Shown: positions 24,066-32,516 of the stretch, piece after piece
Position numbering within the stretch: position 1 is the stretch's first letter
Layout: every line of letters starts with the position of its first letter
Notes under the pieces: generated by a model
The model's input: only the letters and a program-made list of their open reading frames with translations
Told to the model about the DNA's origin: nothing
The model's database searches: none
Translations under genes and position numbers: made by a program
Assembly (NCBI GenBank): GCA_937919015.1
Contig: CALFPN010000052.1
Span: 1-34,802 of the forward strand
Length of the DNA: 34,802 nucleotides
Direction: 5' to 3'
Source of the DNA: an uncultured Clostridia bacterium
GTDB taxonomy: Bacteria; Bacillota; Clostridia; Lachnospirales; Anaerotignaceae

Positions 24066-25067
24066 TCAGCGAATGCGGTTGGGGAAGCCCACCTTACGCT
24101 GTACTTTTGTCAATGTTCTGTCTGCCAGACGGCTTGCCTTTTCTGCACCATCCTTGATGATTGCATCCAGATAATCCTTGTTTGCTTCCAGCTCCTTTAC
24201 GCGCTTCTGTACAGGTTCCAGATCTGCAACAACCGCTTCCCCAACGGCTGTCTTGAATGCACCATAGCCCATACCTGCAAACTCTCTTTCCGCTTCGGCA
24301 ATTGTTTTGCCTGTAACTGCACAGTAAATGCTCAGCAGGTTGGAGATGCCGGGTTTATCTTCCGCAAAACGGATTTCATTGTCAGAGTCTGTCATGGCAC
24401 GTTTCATCTTGTTCATGATGACTTTGGGATCATCCATCAGTGTAATGATATTATTCTGATTTTCATCGGATTTGGACATTTTCTTTGTAGGGTCCTGCAG
24501 AGCCATAACCCTTGCACCTACTTTGCCAATGTAAGCTTCAGGCACTTTGAATGTATCGCCATATACACCATTAAAACGCTGGGCCAGATCTCTGGTCAGC
24601 TCCAGATGCTGTCTCTGGTCTTCGCCAACAGGCACCAGATCGGTCTGATACAGCAGAATATCTGCAGCCATCAGCGTAGGATATGTGAACAGACCTGCAT
24701 TGATGTTATCTGCATGTTTGGATGCTTTATCCTTAAACTGTGTCATTCTGTTCAGTTCGCCCATATAAGTGTAGCAATTCAGAATCCAGCCCAATTCTGC
24801 ATGCTGAGGCACATGGGACTGATAGTACATGATGTTTTTTTCAGGGTCCAGACCAACCGCCAGATACTGCACCAGCAGGTCTCTTGCCTGTTTGCGCAGC
24901 TTTACCGGATCCTGACGTACTGTGATCGCATGCATATCTACGATACAATACAGACAATCATATTCATCCTGTAGTTTTGTCCAGTTTTTCAATGCACCCA
25001 GATAATTGCCCAGTGTGATCACACCGGAAGGCTGCATGCCGCTGAAAATACGTTTTTTCTGTTCCAT
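24066..25067 (-). CDS. trpS: Tryptophan-tRNA ligase
   Basis: Class I synthetase charging tRNA-Trp. With ATG 25067 behind AAGAAGGAG the protein has 333 residues, beginning MEQKKRIFSGMQPSG. An upstream ATG at 25091 would precede the ribosome site and is disfavoured. The HIGH-equivalent is PSGVITLGNY (about residues 13-22), with Thr in place of the first His, as in many TrpRS. KKMSKSDEN (about residues 192-200) is the KMSKS loop. The DLVPVGEDQRQHLELTRD segment binds the substrate. The gene is last in a five-gene run after pspC (39 bases) and is closed by a strong terminator. No T-box was found near it. Confidence 0.97.
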   Translation of the reverse strand: MEQKKRIFSGMQPSGVITLGNYLGALKNWTKLQDEYDCLYCIVDMHAITVRQDPVKLRKQARDLLVQYLAVGLDPEKNIMYYQSHVPQHAELGWILNCYTYMGELNRMTQFKDKASKHADNINAGLFTYPTLMAADILLYQTDLVPVGEDQRQHLELTRDLAQRFNGVYGDTFKVPEAYIGKVGARVMALQDPTKKMSKSDENQNNIITLMDDPKVIMNKMKRAMTDSDNEIRFAEDKPGISNLLSIYCAVTGKTIAEAEREFAGMGYGAFKTAVGEAVVADLEPVQKRVKELEANKDYLDAIIKDGAEKASRLADRTLTKVQRKVGFPNRIR

Positions 25068-25106
25068 AGTATTGTTCTCCTTCTTTTTCAAATCTCTTTA
25101 CAGAGT

Positions 25107-25328
25107 TTATTTCTTTTCTTCATAATCCACATCGATACAGCCGGGATCCTCAGGCACAATAAACACACATGCCACATATGCAACAACACCGATAAAGAAA
25201 TTCATCAGCGTGCCCAATACCCAAAGCAGACGTACAATGGTGGCATCTGCGCCAAAATATTCTGCAATACCGCCACAAACGCCGGAAATCTTCACATCAT
25301 TTTTAGATCGATATAGTTTTTTATTCAT
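25107..25328 (-). CDS. PspC-domain membrane protein
   Basis: Small protein of 73 residues made almost entirely of a PspC domain. The N-terminal KLYRSKNDVKISGVCGGIAE stretch with the conserved GVCGGIAEYFG is followed by a hydrophobic hairpin (about residues 33-60) and an acidic tail DVDYEEKK. E. coli PspC senses membrane stress, but stand-alone Firmicutes versions are uncharacterised. The start overlaps the end of radC by eight bases, with GGAGG inside the radC coding sequence, so translation is probably coupled. Confidence 0.88.
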   Translation of the reverse strand: MNKKLYRSKNDVKISGVCGGIAEYFGADATIVRLLWVLGTLMNFFIGVVAYVACVFIVPEDPGCIDVDYEEKK

Positions 25329-26037
25329 AGGAAAAACCTCCTTGTTCTTTTACTTTTTCAATTTTCAGCATATCATTTTCACAAAAACTAAAATATTGAT
25401 TTTCCCCAATAATAATATGGTCTATTACCTCTACTCCTAACGGTTTCAACAATGACATCAGATGCCCAGTCATAAATATATCCTCTGAGGACGGCTTTAC
25501 ACTACCATTCGGATGATTATGACATAACAACACACCTGTCGCTTTGTACCTCAATGCCTTTTCCGCAATCAACCTTGGACTGATAAACACATCATTGATC
25601 GAGCCTTCTGATATCTTTGCCGTATGCAAAATCTGCCTGCGGCTATCTAAGCAAACAACATAAAAACGTTCTGCAGGCCGAAATGCCAAAAGCATTTTGC
25701 AATATTCCACCGAACGGGGGACAGAAATCAGCGCCGTCTTCTGCGCTATTTTTTCTTTTTCATATCTGCGCACCAATTCATGCAGCAAAGAAATAAACAC
25801 CGCACTCTTCATCCCTATGCCTGCCGTTTTGGAGATTTCATAAGGATCCGCCTCTATTAAATTGGAAATCGAACCGAATTCATCTAAAAGATGGTGGGCG
25901 ATTTCATTGGTATCTCCTCTTGGAATGGTACCATAAAGAAGCATTTCCAGCACTTCATGGATGGCAAAACCATCTGCTCCCTCCTGCAAAAATCGAGCCC
26001 GCATCCTATCTCGATGACCTTCATGAATCTTATTCAT
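25321..26037 (-). CDS. radC: RadC family JAMM/MPN+ protein
   Basis: Family named for DNA repair, though that role is not established; the JAMM fold suggests a metallo-hydrolase or DNA-associated function. The 238-residue protein has a helix-hairpin-helix-like N-terminal region (about residues 40-80, with TAGIG) and the JAMM motif His173-x-His175-PNG with Asp186. It is complete and has all metal ligands. It lies four bases after the DUF402 gene and overlaps the pspC-like gene, inside one operon. Confidence 0.93.
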   Translation of the reverse strand: MNKIHEGHRDRMRARFLQEGADGFAIHEVLEMLLYGTIPRGDTNEIAHHLLDEFGSISNLIEADPYEISKTAGIGMKSAVFISLLHELVRRYEKEKIAQKTALISVPRSVEYCKMLLAFRPAERFYVVCLDSRRQILHTAKISEGSINDVFISPRLIAEKALRYKATGVLLCHNHPNGSVKPSSEDIFMTGHLMSLLKPLGVEVIDHIIIGENQYFSFCENDMLKIEKVKEQGGFSYE

Positions 26038-26041
26038 TCGA

Positions 26042-26533
26042 TCACACCTTTTGTTCCATAAAAGCGATCATTTCCGGCAGCCCGCCGCCATAGATCACTT
26101 CCAGAAGCGCATCCAAACGGGAAAGAGCCAGTTTTGCCTCTCTAGCAGTAATGATCCCCTCATCTAACGCTTCCGCTATTTCCCCTAAGTCCACCACTTT
26201 TACAAATCCATCCTCATAGATAATGACATCTGCCAGAAGGTCTGTAAAAACATAAAAATTTTCTTCGTGATTGTATGTCGTATCAATGATATCACAATAA
26301 TAGTAGACCAATTCGTCATTTTTGTTCAAAAACTTACTGACTTTCCAGCCTTTATCCATGTAATAACAAGATACCCCATGGCTGAATTTTGCCTTTGGAT
26401 GTAACACATCCCATTTCGTTACCATCACATTTTCGCCCTGATACATGATTATGTCATCTTTCAAATGAACCACTTCACTCGGCATGTATCTTTTTCTATA
26501 AAGCTTCGGAACTGCCATGATACCACGCTTCAC
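26042..26533 (-). CDS. DUF402-domain protein, possible nucleotide phosphatase
   Basis: 163 residues, the DUF402 fold. Some members (Ntdp type, B. subtilis YgaC-like) hydrolyse nucleoside tri- and diphosphates. The conserved core is visible: SHGVSCYYMDKGWKVSKF (about residues 52-69), YYYCDIIDTTY (about 78-88) and FTDLLADVIIYEDGFVKVVD (about 96-115), with several acidic residues that could bind metal. The frame starts at GTG 26533, but the AAGGGG site is only two bases from it; ATG 26518 is an alternative with a weak site. The gene is packed between the monooxygenase-like gene (6 bases) and radC (4 bases). Confidence 0.88.
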   Translation of the reverse strand: MKRGIMAVPKLYRKRYMPSEVVHLKDDIIMYQGENVMVTKWDVLHPKAKFSHGVSCYYMDKGWKVSKFLNKNDELVYYYCDIIDTTYNHEENFYVFTDLLADVIIYEDGFVKVVDLGEIAEALDEGIITAREAKLALSRLDALLEVIYGGGLPEMIAFMEQKV

Positions 26534-26539
26534 TTCCCC

Positions 26540-26830
26540 TTAAAAGTCAACAGTCATACATTTTATTACTTCGGAAGGACCTTCCCGCAGCGCATTCATC
26601 ATAGGTACATATGTCTGAAAATGCGCACTTGTTTTATGGGCTTCCACCGCAGCTTCATCACGGTATTTTTCTACAAAATAGAAAGTTTTTTCGTCTGCTG
26701 CATCCTGCACCAGATCATAATGCACGCAGCCGGATTCTTCTCTTGTGGCCTTCACCAGCTTTTCTGCAATAGAAAGAAATTCCTGTTGTTTGCCTTCCAG
26801 TAATCTGCTTTTCGCCAATAATACAATCAT
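26540..26830 (-). CDS. Antibiotic biosynthesis monooxygenase (ABM)-domain protein, putative quinol monooxygenase
   Basis: A 96-residue single ABM domain with a dimeric alpha-beta barrel ferredoxin-like fold. The family includes YgiN quinol monooxygenase and heme-degrading proteins, but many members have no known activity. The pattern is typical: a first strand with AKSRLLEGKQQEF, the central EESGCVHYDLVQD, FYFVEKYRDEAAVEAHKTSAHF (residues about 50-71) and a C-terminal strand. The start is ATG with AAGGAGG eight bases upstream. First gene of the five-gene run ending in trpS, directly behind a promoter. Confidence 0.85.
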   Translation of the reverse strand: MIVLLAKSRLLEGKQQEFLSIAEKLVKATREESGCVHYDLVQDAADEKTFYFVEKYRDEAAVEAHKTSAHFQTYVPMMNALREGPSEVIKCMTVDF

Positions 26831-26861
26831 CTGTGTCCCCTCCTTTGTGTAACTTGTTTCT

Positions 26862-26890
26862 ATTATAAAGAATTATAGAAAAAAATACAA
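26862..26890 (-). promoter_or_regulatory. Promoter of the ABM-DUF402-radC-pspC-trpS operon
   Basis: TTGTAT (26885-26890) and TATAAT (26862-26867) are separated by 17 bases on the minus strand, about 30 bases before the first start codon. Confidence 0.65.
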
Positions 26891-26970
26891 CCAGATTTGG
26901 AAAGTGATTCCTAAGGCTTCCTATTACTGATCCCTTTGCTCGGCATACTACCCACAAAATCACAAAGAAA

Positions 26971-26997
26971 AAACCCCGTCGTTTTCACGACGGGGAG
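26971..26997 (-). terminator. Terminator of the serine operon (after sstT)
   Basis: CCCCGTCGT / ACGACGGGG (26974-26982 with 26987-26995) is followed by TTTTTTC on the minus strand. Confidence 0.9.
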
Positions 26998-27063
26998 CTC
27001 GTACCAACCGTAATTTTATAAAATTATATATGTATGTTTGTTGCTAAAAATTTGTTTGAAAGA

Positions 27064-28302
27064 TTATTTCTTTCTCCAAGCCCAGATATCTTTGCCCTGT
27101 ACTTTGAAATCATGGAATTCAGCTGCAGCTGTGAACAGTGCATCTGTGGAGGAGTTCAGACCTGTTTCGCAAGAGTCCTGAACTACACCGATGATGAAAC
27201 CGATACCTACAACCTGCATAGCGATATCATTGGAAATACCGAACAGGGAGCAAGCCAGAGGGATCAGCAGCAGAGAACCACCAGCAACGCCGGAAGCACC
27301 ACATGCGGAGATAGCTGCTACGAAGGACAGCAGAATTTTCATTGCCAGAGGTACTTCCATACCCAGTGTGTTTACACAAGCCAGAGTCATAACTGTGATT
27401 GTGATCGCAGCACCAGCCATGTTGATTGTAGCACCCAGAGGGATAGAGATGGAGTAGTTGTCTTCATCCAGACCCAGTTCTTCACACAGTGTCATGTTAA
27501 CGGGAATGTTAGCAGCAGAGGATCTTGTGAAGAATGCTGTGATGAAGGAATCTTTCAGACATTTACCTACCAGAGGGTAAGGATTGTCTTTGATCTGTGT
27601 GAATACGATGATGGGGTTCAGGATCAGAGCTACAAAAGCCATGCAGCCAACCAGAACTGCCAGTACTTTACCGTATTCTGTGAAGATTTCCAGACCATTT
27701 TCGGATACTGTTGTGAATACCAGACCCAGGATACCGAAAGGTGCGCAGGAGATTACTGTTCTAACTGCGAATGTTACTGCTTCAGAAAAATCGTTCAGAG
27801 CTTTCTTTGTAGAATCGGAAGATTTTTTCAGAGCCAGACCAAAGATTACAGCCCAGAACAGAATACCCAAATAGTTCGCATTTACCATGGAACCGATGGG
27901 GTTGGAAACGATGTTGGACAGCAGGTTTGCGAATACTTCGCCAACGCCGCCAGCAGCTGTCCAGCCTTCTGTGGAAGCACCGGAACCCAGAGGCAGAACT
28001 ACGGGGATGAAGTGGCAAGCCAGTACAGCGATTACAGCAGCTGCAAATGTACCAACCAGATACAGTACAACTACACGACCCATTGTTTTACCGCCGCCTT
28101 CCTGACCACAAGCCAGAGCAGCCATTACCAGGAAGAATACCAGGATGGGAGCGATCGCTTTCAGCGCGCCTACAAACAGTGTACCCAGGATACCGATTAC
28201 AGTTACCTGAGGAACGGCCATACCCAGAATCGCACCGATTACCAGGCCGCACAGAATTCTTTTTACTAAGGAAATGCTATTCCATTTCTGAATAATACTC
28301 AT
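27064..28302 (-). CDS. sstT: Serine/threonine:sodium symporter SstT
   Basis: Imports L-serine and L-threonine with Na+, by the dicarboxylate/amino acid:cation symporter (GltP/EAAT) fold. The 412-residue protein has about eight membrane spans and two re-entrant loops. The serine-rich hairpin FFTRSSAANIPVN (about residues 286-298), the GATINMAGAA motif (about 317-326) and the C-terminal QDSCETGLNSSTDALFTAA segment (about 376-394) match SstT rather than GltP. Its gene follows sdaAA by 103 bases in the same direction with site AGGAGA, so uptake and breakdown of serine are encoded together. Confidence 0.95.
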   Translation of the reverse strand: MSIIQKWNSISLVKRILCGLVIGAILGMAVPQVTVIGILGTLFVGALKAIAPILVFFLVMAALACGQEGGGKTMGRVVVLYLVGTFAAAVIAVLACHFIPVVLPLGSGASTEGWTAAGGVGEVFANLLSNIVSNPIGSMVNANYLGILFWAVIFGLALKKSSDSTKKALNDFSEAVTFAVRTVISCAPFGILGLVFTTVSENGLEIFTEYGKVLAVLVGCMAFVALILNPIIVFTQIKDNPYPLVGKCLKDSFITAFFTRSSAANIPVNMTLCEELGLDEDNYSISIPLGATINMAGAAITITVMTLACVNTLGMEVPLAMKILLSFVAAISACGASGVAGGSLLLIPLACSLFGISNDIAMQVVGIGFIIGVVQDSCETGLNSSTDALFTAAAEFHDFKVQGKDIWAWRKK

Positions 28303-28379
28303 TGTTACCTTCTCCTATTAAATTGTAATACTTATGATTGCGAGTTACGATACGGTTGTACGAAAAACTAAATATGAAA

Positions 28380-28409
28380 AGTATACCGGTTTGCTGTGTT
28401 TTGCATCAA
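28380..28409 (-). promoter_or_regulatory. Possible internal promoter for sstT
   Basis: TTGATG (28404-28409) and TATACT (28380-28385) are separated by 18 bases in the 103-base gap between sdaAA and sstT. The -35 starts within the last codons of sdaAA. Confidence 0.35.
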
Positions 28410-29290
28410 CCAAATACTTTTTCGCAAAGTTTTTTGCCTGTAGGTGTTGTTGCCAGACCTGCTTCCGCAGTTTCTTTCAGTGTGGGAGACATCATATCAC
28501 CGACTTTTTTCATCGCTACGATGACTTCGTCTGCAGGGATATGGCTTTCCACACCTGCCAGAGCCAGTTCAGCCGCTACGAGAGCATTCCCAACGCCACC
28601 GGCATTTCTTTTGATGCAGGGGATCTCAACCAGGCCTGCAACAGGGTCACATACCAGCCCCAAAATATTTTTCAGCGCGATGGCACAAGCATGTTCACAC
28701 TGCTTGGGTGTACCGCCGCACAGTTCGACCAGAGCTGCTGCAGCCATAGCACTTGCTGCGCCGCATTCAGCCTGACAACCGCCTGCCGCACCTGCTACAC
28801 TTGCATTTGTTGCAATAACAATGCCGATTGCGGATGCTGTAAACAGTGCCATAATCAGGTCTTTATCAGGGATATTACGTTCCTCCTGCAAAGTCAGCAG
28901 TGCAGCAGGAAGGATACCGCAGGAACCCGCTGTGGGGGATGCTACGATTCTGCCCATACATGCATTTGTCTGCGCAACCGCAATAGCTTTTACCATTGCT
29001 TTGCCGAAGAAAGGACCTGCAATTGTTTTGCCACCCAGCAGTGCTTCGTTCATTTTGAACGCATCACCGCCTGTCAGGCCGGAAGCAGAACGTTTGTCCT
29101 TGCTCATGCCTTCCTGAACGGATTCTTTCATTACTTCCAGAGAACGTGCCATCTGTGCAAACATCTCTGCTTCTGTTCTTTCAGCGATCTGAGCCTGGCT
29201 TTTCAGAACCAGTTCGGAGAGTTTCAGCCCCCTCTTCTCTGCTTCGATTACCAGTTCAGCTATGGAATCATATTTCAGCAATTTGTCCAC
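28406..29290 (-). CDS. sdaAA: L-serine ammonia-lyase, iron-sulfur-dependent, alpha subunit
   Basis: With the beta subunit it deaminates L-serine to pyruvate and ammonia using an oxygen-labile [4Fe-4S] cluster. The 294-residue protein carries the conserved SPTAGSCGI (118-126), the Gly/Ala-rich region with Cys172 and Cys176, CDPVAGLVEIPC (Cys214, Cys225) and the KRNA loop. The cysteines are cluster-ligand candidates. The frame opens with GTG 29290, but AAGGAG is only two bases before it; TTG 29281, six bases after GAGGTG, may be the real start. It lies nine bases after sdaAB. The split two-subunit form is typical of Firmicutes. Confidence 0.96.
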   Translation of the reverse strand: MDKLLKYDSIAELVIEAEKRGLKLSELVLKSQAQIAERTEAEMFAQMARSLEVMKESVQEGMSKDKRSASGLTGGDAFKMNEALLGGKTIAGPFFGKAMVKAIAVAQTNACMGRIVASPTAGSCGILPAALLTLQEERNIPDKDLIMALFTASAIGIVIATNASVAGAAGGCQAECGAASAMAAAALVELCGGTPKQCEHACAIALKNILGLVCDPVAGLVEIPCIKRNAGGVGNALVAAELALAGVESHIPADEVIVAMKKVGDMMSPTLKETAEAGLATTPTGKKLCEKVFG

Positions 29291-29299
29291 CTCTCCTTC

Positions 29300-29962
29300 T
29301 TAAATCGCTTTCAGGACCGTGGATGCGTGAATATTCGGGCATTCCATGATCGCTTCATTGATGGATTCATCAAAATCGCCGTCAATTTCGATGGTCATAA
29401 CAGCTGTACCGCCCTTGCGGTCTCTGCCCAAAGAGAAACCATGAACGTTTACGCCTTTGTCCGCCAGGATGTTTGTTACCACAGCAATCATACCGGGAAT
29501 ATCATCATGGGGAATTACCAATGTATCAGATTTACCGGAGATGGATACTTCTGTATCGTTGATCTTGTTGATCACGATGTTGCCGCCGCCAATGGATGCG
29601 CCCTGAATCAGAGCAGATCTGCCGTCAGCATCTGTCAGTGTGATTTCAGCTGTATTGGGATGCGCACCCTCGATATCTTGTTCAATAAATGTGAAGTCAA
29701 GACCTTCTTCTGTCGCAATCTGCATGCTGTTACGGATACGGCTGTCATCCGTATCCATACCTAAAATACCGGCAATCACCGCTTTATCTGTACCGTGGCC
29801 TTTATATGTTTTTGCAAAGGACCCACTGAAACGGATCACGGCTTTCACAGGTTTTTTCCCAAGCACGGAACGAGCATATTTGCCGATACGCACAGCACCA
29901 GCTGTATGAGAACTGGATGGACCGATCATAATAGGGCCCAAAATGTCAAATACCTGTAACAC
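29300..29962 (-). CDS. sdaAB: L-serine ammonia-lyase, iron-sulfur-dependent, beta subunit
   Basis: Partner of SdaAA. With GTG 29962 as start (AAAGGAGGGG seven bases before) the protein has 220 residues, the usual size. It opens with LQVFDILGPIMIGPSSSHTAG, the family signature with the serine/histidine substrate loop. A C-terminal ACT domain (about residues 147-220, with IAVVTNILADKGVNVHGF) may bind serine as regulator. A longer frame to 30025 would place the start before the ribosome site. First gene of sdaAB-sdaAA-sstT, behind its own promoter. Confidence 0.96.
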   Translation of the reverse strand: MLQVFDILGPIMIGPSSSHTAGAVRIGKYARSVLGKKPVKAVIRFSGSFAKTYKGHGTDKAVIAGILGMDTDDSRIRNSMQIATEEGLDFTFIEQDIEGAHPNTAEITLTDADGRSALIQGASIGGGNIVINKINDTEVSISGKSDTLVIPHDDIPGMIAVVTNILADKGVNVHGFSLGRDRKGGTAVMTIEIDGDFDESINEAIMECPNIHASTVLKAI

Positions 29963-30048
29963 GAAAACCCCTCCTTTTGTTATCATTTTATCATGGTCAA
30001 GTATGTACAGAAATAGACAATACACTACACAATATCAACCATAGGCCA

Positions 30049-30078
30049 ATTATATATGATAAAATTCTACAAAGTCAA
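30049..30078 (-). promoter_or_regulatory. Promoter of the serine operon
   Basis: TTGACT (30073-30078) and TATAAT (30049-30054) are separated by 18 bases on the minus strand, giving a leader of about 80 bases before sdaAB. Confidence 0.75.
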
Positions 30079-30079
30079 T

Positions 30080-30397
30080 AGAAATCTAAAAAAAAGTTCC
30101 TTCAGTAAAGACATTTTTTCCATACGTGTCCCTGAAACAAAGACATTTGTATAAATCCACATAAAATTCCATGAAAAGCTTCATTTTTTTTGATTTTTTA
30201 TCATAATAACAAAGAAAATTTACGGTTAGATCCCAAAAACGAAATCTTTCACAAAAAGAACGAAAATCGTATATATCATTCACAATCTTTCTATATATTT
30301 AAACTTCCTGCCATAAACTTTCAAAAAAATAAAACCCTTAAATACCTAATCATAAGTATTCAAAGGTCTTATTTTTTCGGAGCTTTTCTCCGTTATA
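30080..30397. other. AT-rich intergenic region after groEL
   Basis: About 320 bases with low GC and many A and T runs. It contains a hairpin CGGAG/CTCCG (30378-30393) just after groEL, without a clean T-run, and a weak AATAC/GTATT stem nearer 30340-30360 followed by a T-rich stretch on minus, which may together end the groEL transcript. A 65-codon minus-strand frame (30086-30283) has no ribosome site or family likeness and is not called. Confidence 0.5.
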
Positions 30398-32020
30398 TTA
30401 CATATATCCCATACCCGGGTCACCCATAGGCGCAGGTGCCGCTTTCTGAGGGAGCTCTGCGACCACTGCTTCTGTTGTCAGGAATGTGGAAGCAACGGAA
30501 GTTGCATTCTGCAGCGCACTTCTTGTAACCTTTGCAGGATCAAGAATACCCGCTTCCACCATTTCCACATATTCTTCCGTCAGCGCATTGAAGCCCATGC
30601 TATCGTCCAGTTCTTTCACTTTGTTTACAACAACAGAGCCTTCCAGACCTGCGTTTGCTACGATCTGACGCAGAGGTGCTTCCAAAGCTTTGATGACGAT
30701 TTCAGAACCTGTCTTTTCATCACCTGTCAGATTGGCACAAGCTGCTTTTACTTTATCAATGGCATGCACCAGAGCTGTGCCGCCGCCGGCTACGATACCT
30801 TCTTCCACCGCTGCCTTTGTTGCTGCCAGCGCATCTTCCATACGCAGTTTCTTTTCTTTCATTTCTGTTTCTGTAGCTGCACCAACTTTAATGACAGCTA
30901 CACCGCCGCAGAGTTTTGCCAGTCTTTCCTGATATTTTTCTCTGTCAAAATCGGATTCTGTTTCTTCCATGCCTTTTCTGATCTGAGCAATACGCGCCTG
31001 AATTGCTCCTTTATCACCAAAACCATCAGCAATGATTGTCAGTTCTTTTTCTACACGAACGGTTTTTGCGGAACCCAGCATATCCAGTGTTGCATCCTGC
31101 AGGGAAATACCGATTTCTTCAGAGATTACCTGTGCGCCTGTCAGTGCAGCGATATCAGCCAGCTGCGCTTTTCTTCTTTCGCCGTAGCCGGGAGCTTTAA
31201 CTGCGACACAAGTGAAAATATTTCTCAGTTTATTTACAACCAGCGTAGCCAGCACTTCGCTTTCCACATCTTCCGCGATCAACAGCAGTTTTTTGCCCAT
31301 CTGCATCACCTGTTCCAGAATCGGCAGAATTTCCTGAATATTGGAAATCTTCTTATCTGTGATCATGATCATGGGTTCTTCCAGAATTGCCACCATTTTA
31401 TCCATATCTGTCGCCATGTAAGCAGACAAATAGCCTCTTTCAAACTGCATACCTTCTACCAGTGCCAGTTCTGTTTTCATTGTTTTGGATTCTTCAATGG
31501 TGATAACGCCATCATTTGTTACTTTGTCCATAGCTTCTGCAATCATGGCACCCACTTCTTCATCGCCTGCAGAAATTGCTGCAACATTAGCAATATGCTT
31601 GCTCGTTGTGACTGCTTGGCTCATTGCTTTGATTTCTGCAACAGCTGCTTCTGTTGCTTTCTGCATACCGCGGCGCAGAATGATCGCATTTGCACCTGCA
31701 GCAATATTCTTCAGCCCTTCCTGAATCATTGCCTGTGCCAGAACAGTTGCTGTTGTGGTACCATCGCCGGCAACATCATTTGTCTGTGTGGCAACTTCTT
31801 TTACCAGCTGTGCACCCATATTTTCATAGGGATCTTCCAGTTCGATATCTCTTGCGATCGTCACACCGTCATTTGTGATGAGAGGTGCTGTGAATTTTCT
31901 GTCCAGAACCACGTTTCTGCCCTTGGGGCCCAGTGTTACCTTTACGGTATTTGCCAGTTTATCCACACCTGCTGCCATGGCATTTCTGGCATCTGTGCTG
32001 TATTTAATCTCTTTTGCCAT
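30398..32020 (-). CDS. groL: Chaperonin GroEL (60 kDa)
   Basis: ATP-driven folding chamber, working with GroES. The 540-residue protein from ATG 32020 (GGAGG eight bases before) shows the nucleotide motif AGDGTTTATVLAQ around Asp86, TLGPKGRNV (29-37), the apical-domain APGYGERRKAQLADIAALTG and a C-terminus ending GDPGMGYM, close to the usual GGM-type tail. ATG 32035 upstream in frame lies in the ribosome site. It follows groES by 32 bases under CIRCE control. Confidence 0.99.
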   Translation of the reverse strand: MAKEIKYSTDARNAMAAGVDKLANTVKVTLGPKGRNVVLDRKFTAPLITNDGVTIARDIELEDPYENMGAQLVKEVATQTNDVAGDGTTTATVLAQAMIQEGLKNIAAGANAIILRRGMQKATEAAVAEIKAMSQAVTTSKHIANVAAISAGDEEVGAMIAEAMDKVTNDGVITIEESKTMKTELALVEGMQFERGYLSAYMATDMDKMVAILEEPMIMITDKKISNIQEILPILEQVMQMGKKLLLIAEDVESEVLATLVVNKLRNIFTCVAVKAPGYGERRKAQLADIAALTGAQVISEEIGISLQDATLDMLGSAKTVRVEKELTIIADGFGDKGAIQARIAQIRKGMEETESDFDREKYQERLAKLCGGVAVIKVGAATETEMKEKKLRMEDALAATKAAVEEGIVAGGGTALVHAIDKVKAACANLTGDEKTGSEIVIKALEAPLRQIVANAGLEGSVVVNKVKELDDSMGFNALTEEYVEMVEAGILDPAKVTRSALQNATSVASTFLTTEAVVAELPQKAAPAPMGDPGMGYM

Positions 32021-32052
32021 TTTAATTACCTCCAAATCATTTAAGTTCGGGC

Positions 32053-32340
32053 TTAGCCCTCAATGATTGCGAAAATTTCATCCTGTCTCATGATGATGTA
32101 TGTTTCGCCATCAAATTTTGCTTCCATATAACCATATGCAGGGATCAGCACACGGTCACCCTCTTTGACTACCATTTCAATTTTAGCATCCCCCACAGCG
32201 ATGCCGGGGCCAACAGCCACCACAATGGCTTCCTGGGGTTTTTCCTTGGACTGGCTTGTCAACAGCAGACCGGATTTTGTTGTTTCCATGGCTTCTGCCT
32301 GTTTCAGTACAACTTTATCTCCTAATGGTTTCAGTTTCAT
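32053..32340 (-). CDS. groS: Co-chaperonin GroES (10 kDa)
   Basis: Lid of the GroEL chamber. The 95-residue protein has the N-terminal MKLKPLGDKVVLKQ, the mobile loop ETTKSGLLLTSQSKEKPQ (about residues 18-35), the roof hairpin region and the GDRVLIPAYG segment. The site AAGGAGG lies seven bases before the ATG. First gene of the groESL operon. Confidence 0.98.
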   Translation of the reverse strand: MKLKPLGDKVVLKQAEAMETTKSGLLLTSQSKEKPQEAIVVAVGPGIAVGDAKIEMVVKEGDRVLIPAYGYMEAKFDGETYIIMRQDEIFAIIEG

Positions 32341-32377
32341 AATAACGTTCCTCCTTAGTGTTCGATTTTACTTCTTA

Positions 32378-32404
32378 TTAGCACTCGAAAGGTTTGAGTG
32401 CTAA
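32378..32404 (-). promoter_or_regulatory. CIRCE operator (HrcA binding site)
   Basis: The perfect inverted repeat TTAGCACTC-N9-GAGTGCTAA lies between the promoter and groES. It is the known binding site of the heat-shock repressor HrcA. Confidence 0.98.
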
Positions 32405-32416
32405 TTCACAATACAT

Positions 32417-32445
32417 ATATTATCACCATACTCATCCATATTCAA
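32417..32445 (-). promoter_or_regulatory. Promoter of groES-groEL
   Basis: TTGAAT (32440-32445) and TAATAT (32417-32422) are separated by 17 bases on the minus strand. CIRCE starts 12 bases downstream of the -10, over the start of transcription. Confidence 0.8.
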
Positions 32446-32475
32446 GCAGATTTTGAAAAATTCACATTTTGTTCA

Positions 32476-32506
32476 AAGAAAAAGCCTCAAACTTCTGTTC
32501 AAGGCT
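32476..32506 (-). terminator. Terminator of the thioredoxin-reductase-like gene
   Basis: On the minus strand AGCCTTGAAC pairs with GTTTGAGGCT around AGAA (32483-32506, with two G-T pairs), followed by TTTTTC. It lies just before the groESL promoter. Confidence 0.85.
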
Positions 32507-32516
32507 AAAATGACCA

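Noticed and set aside
24980..25106. Tryptophan T-box before trpS
   Set aside because: The 39-base gap to the pspC-like gene is too short and has no TGGNACCGCG motif.
30086..30283. 65-codon minus-strand frame downstream of groEL
   Set aside because: Very AT-rich, no ribosome site, no family resemblance.
30764..32044. 426-codon plus-strand frame opposite groEL
   Set aside because: Antisense shadow of a highly conserved gene with strong codon bias; no ribosome site.
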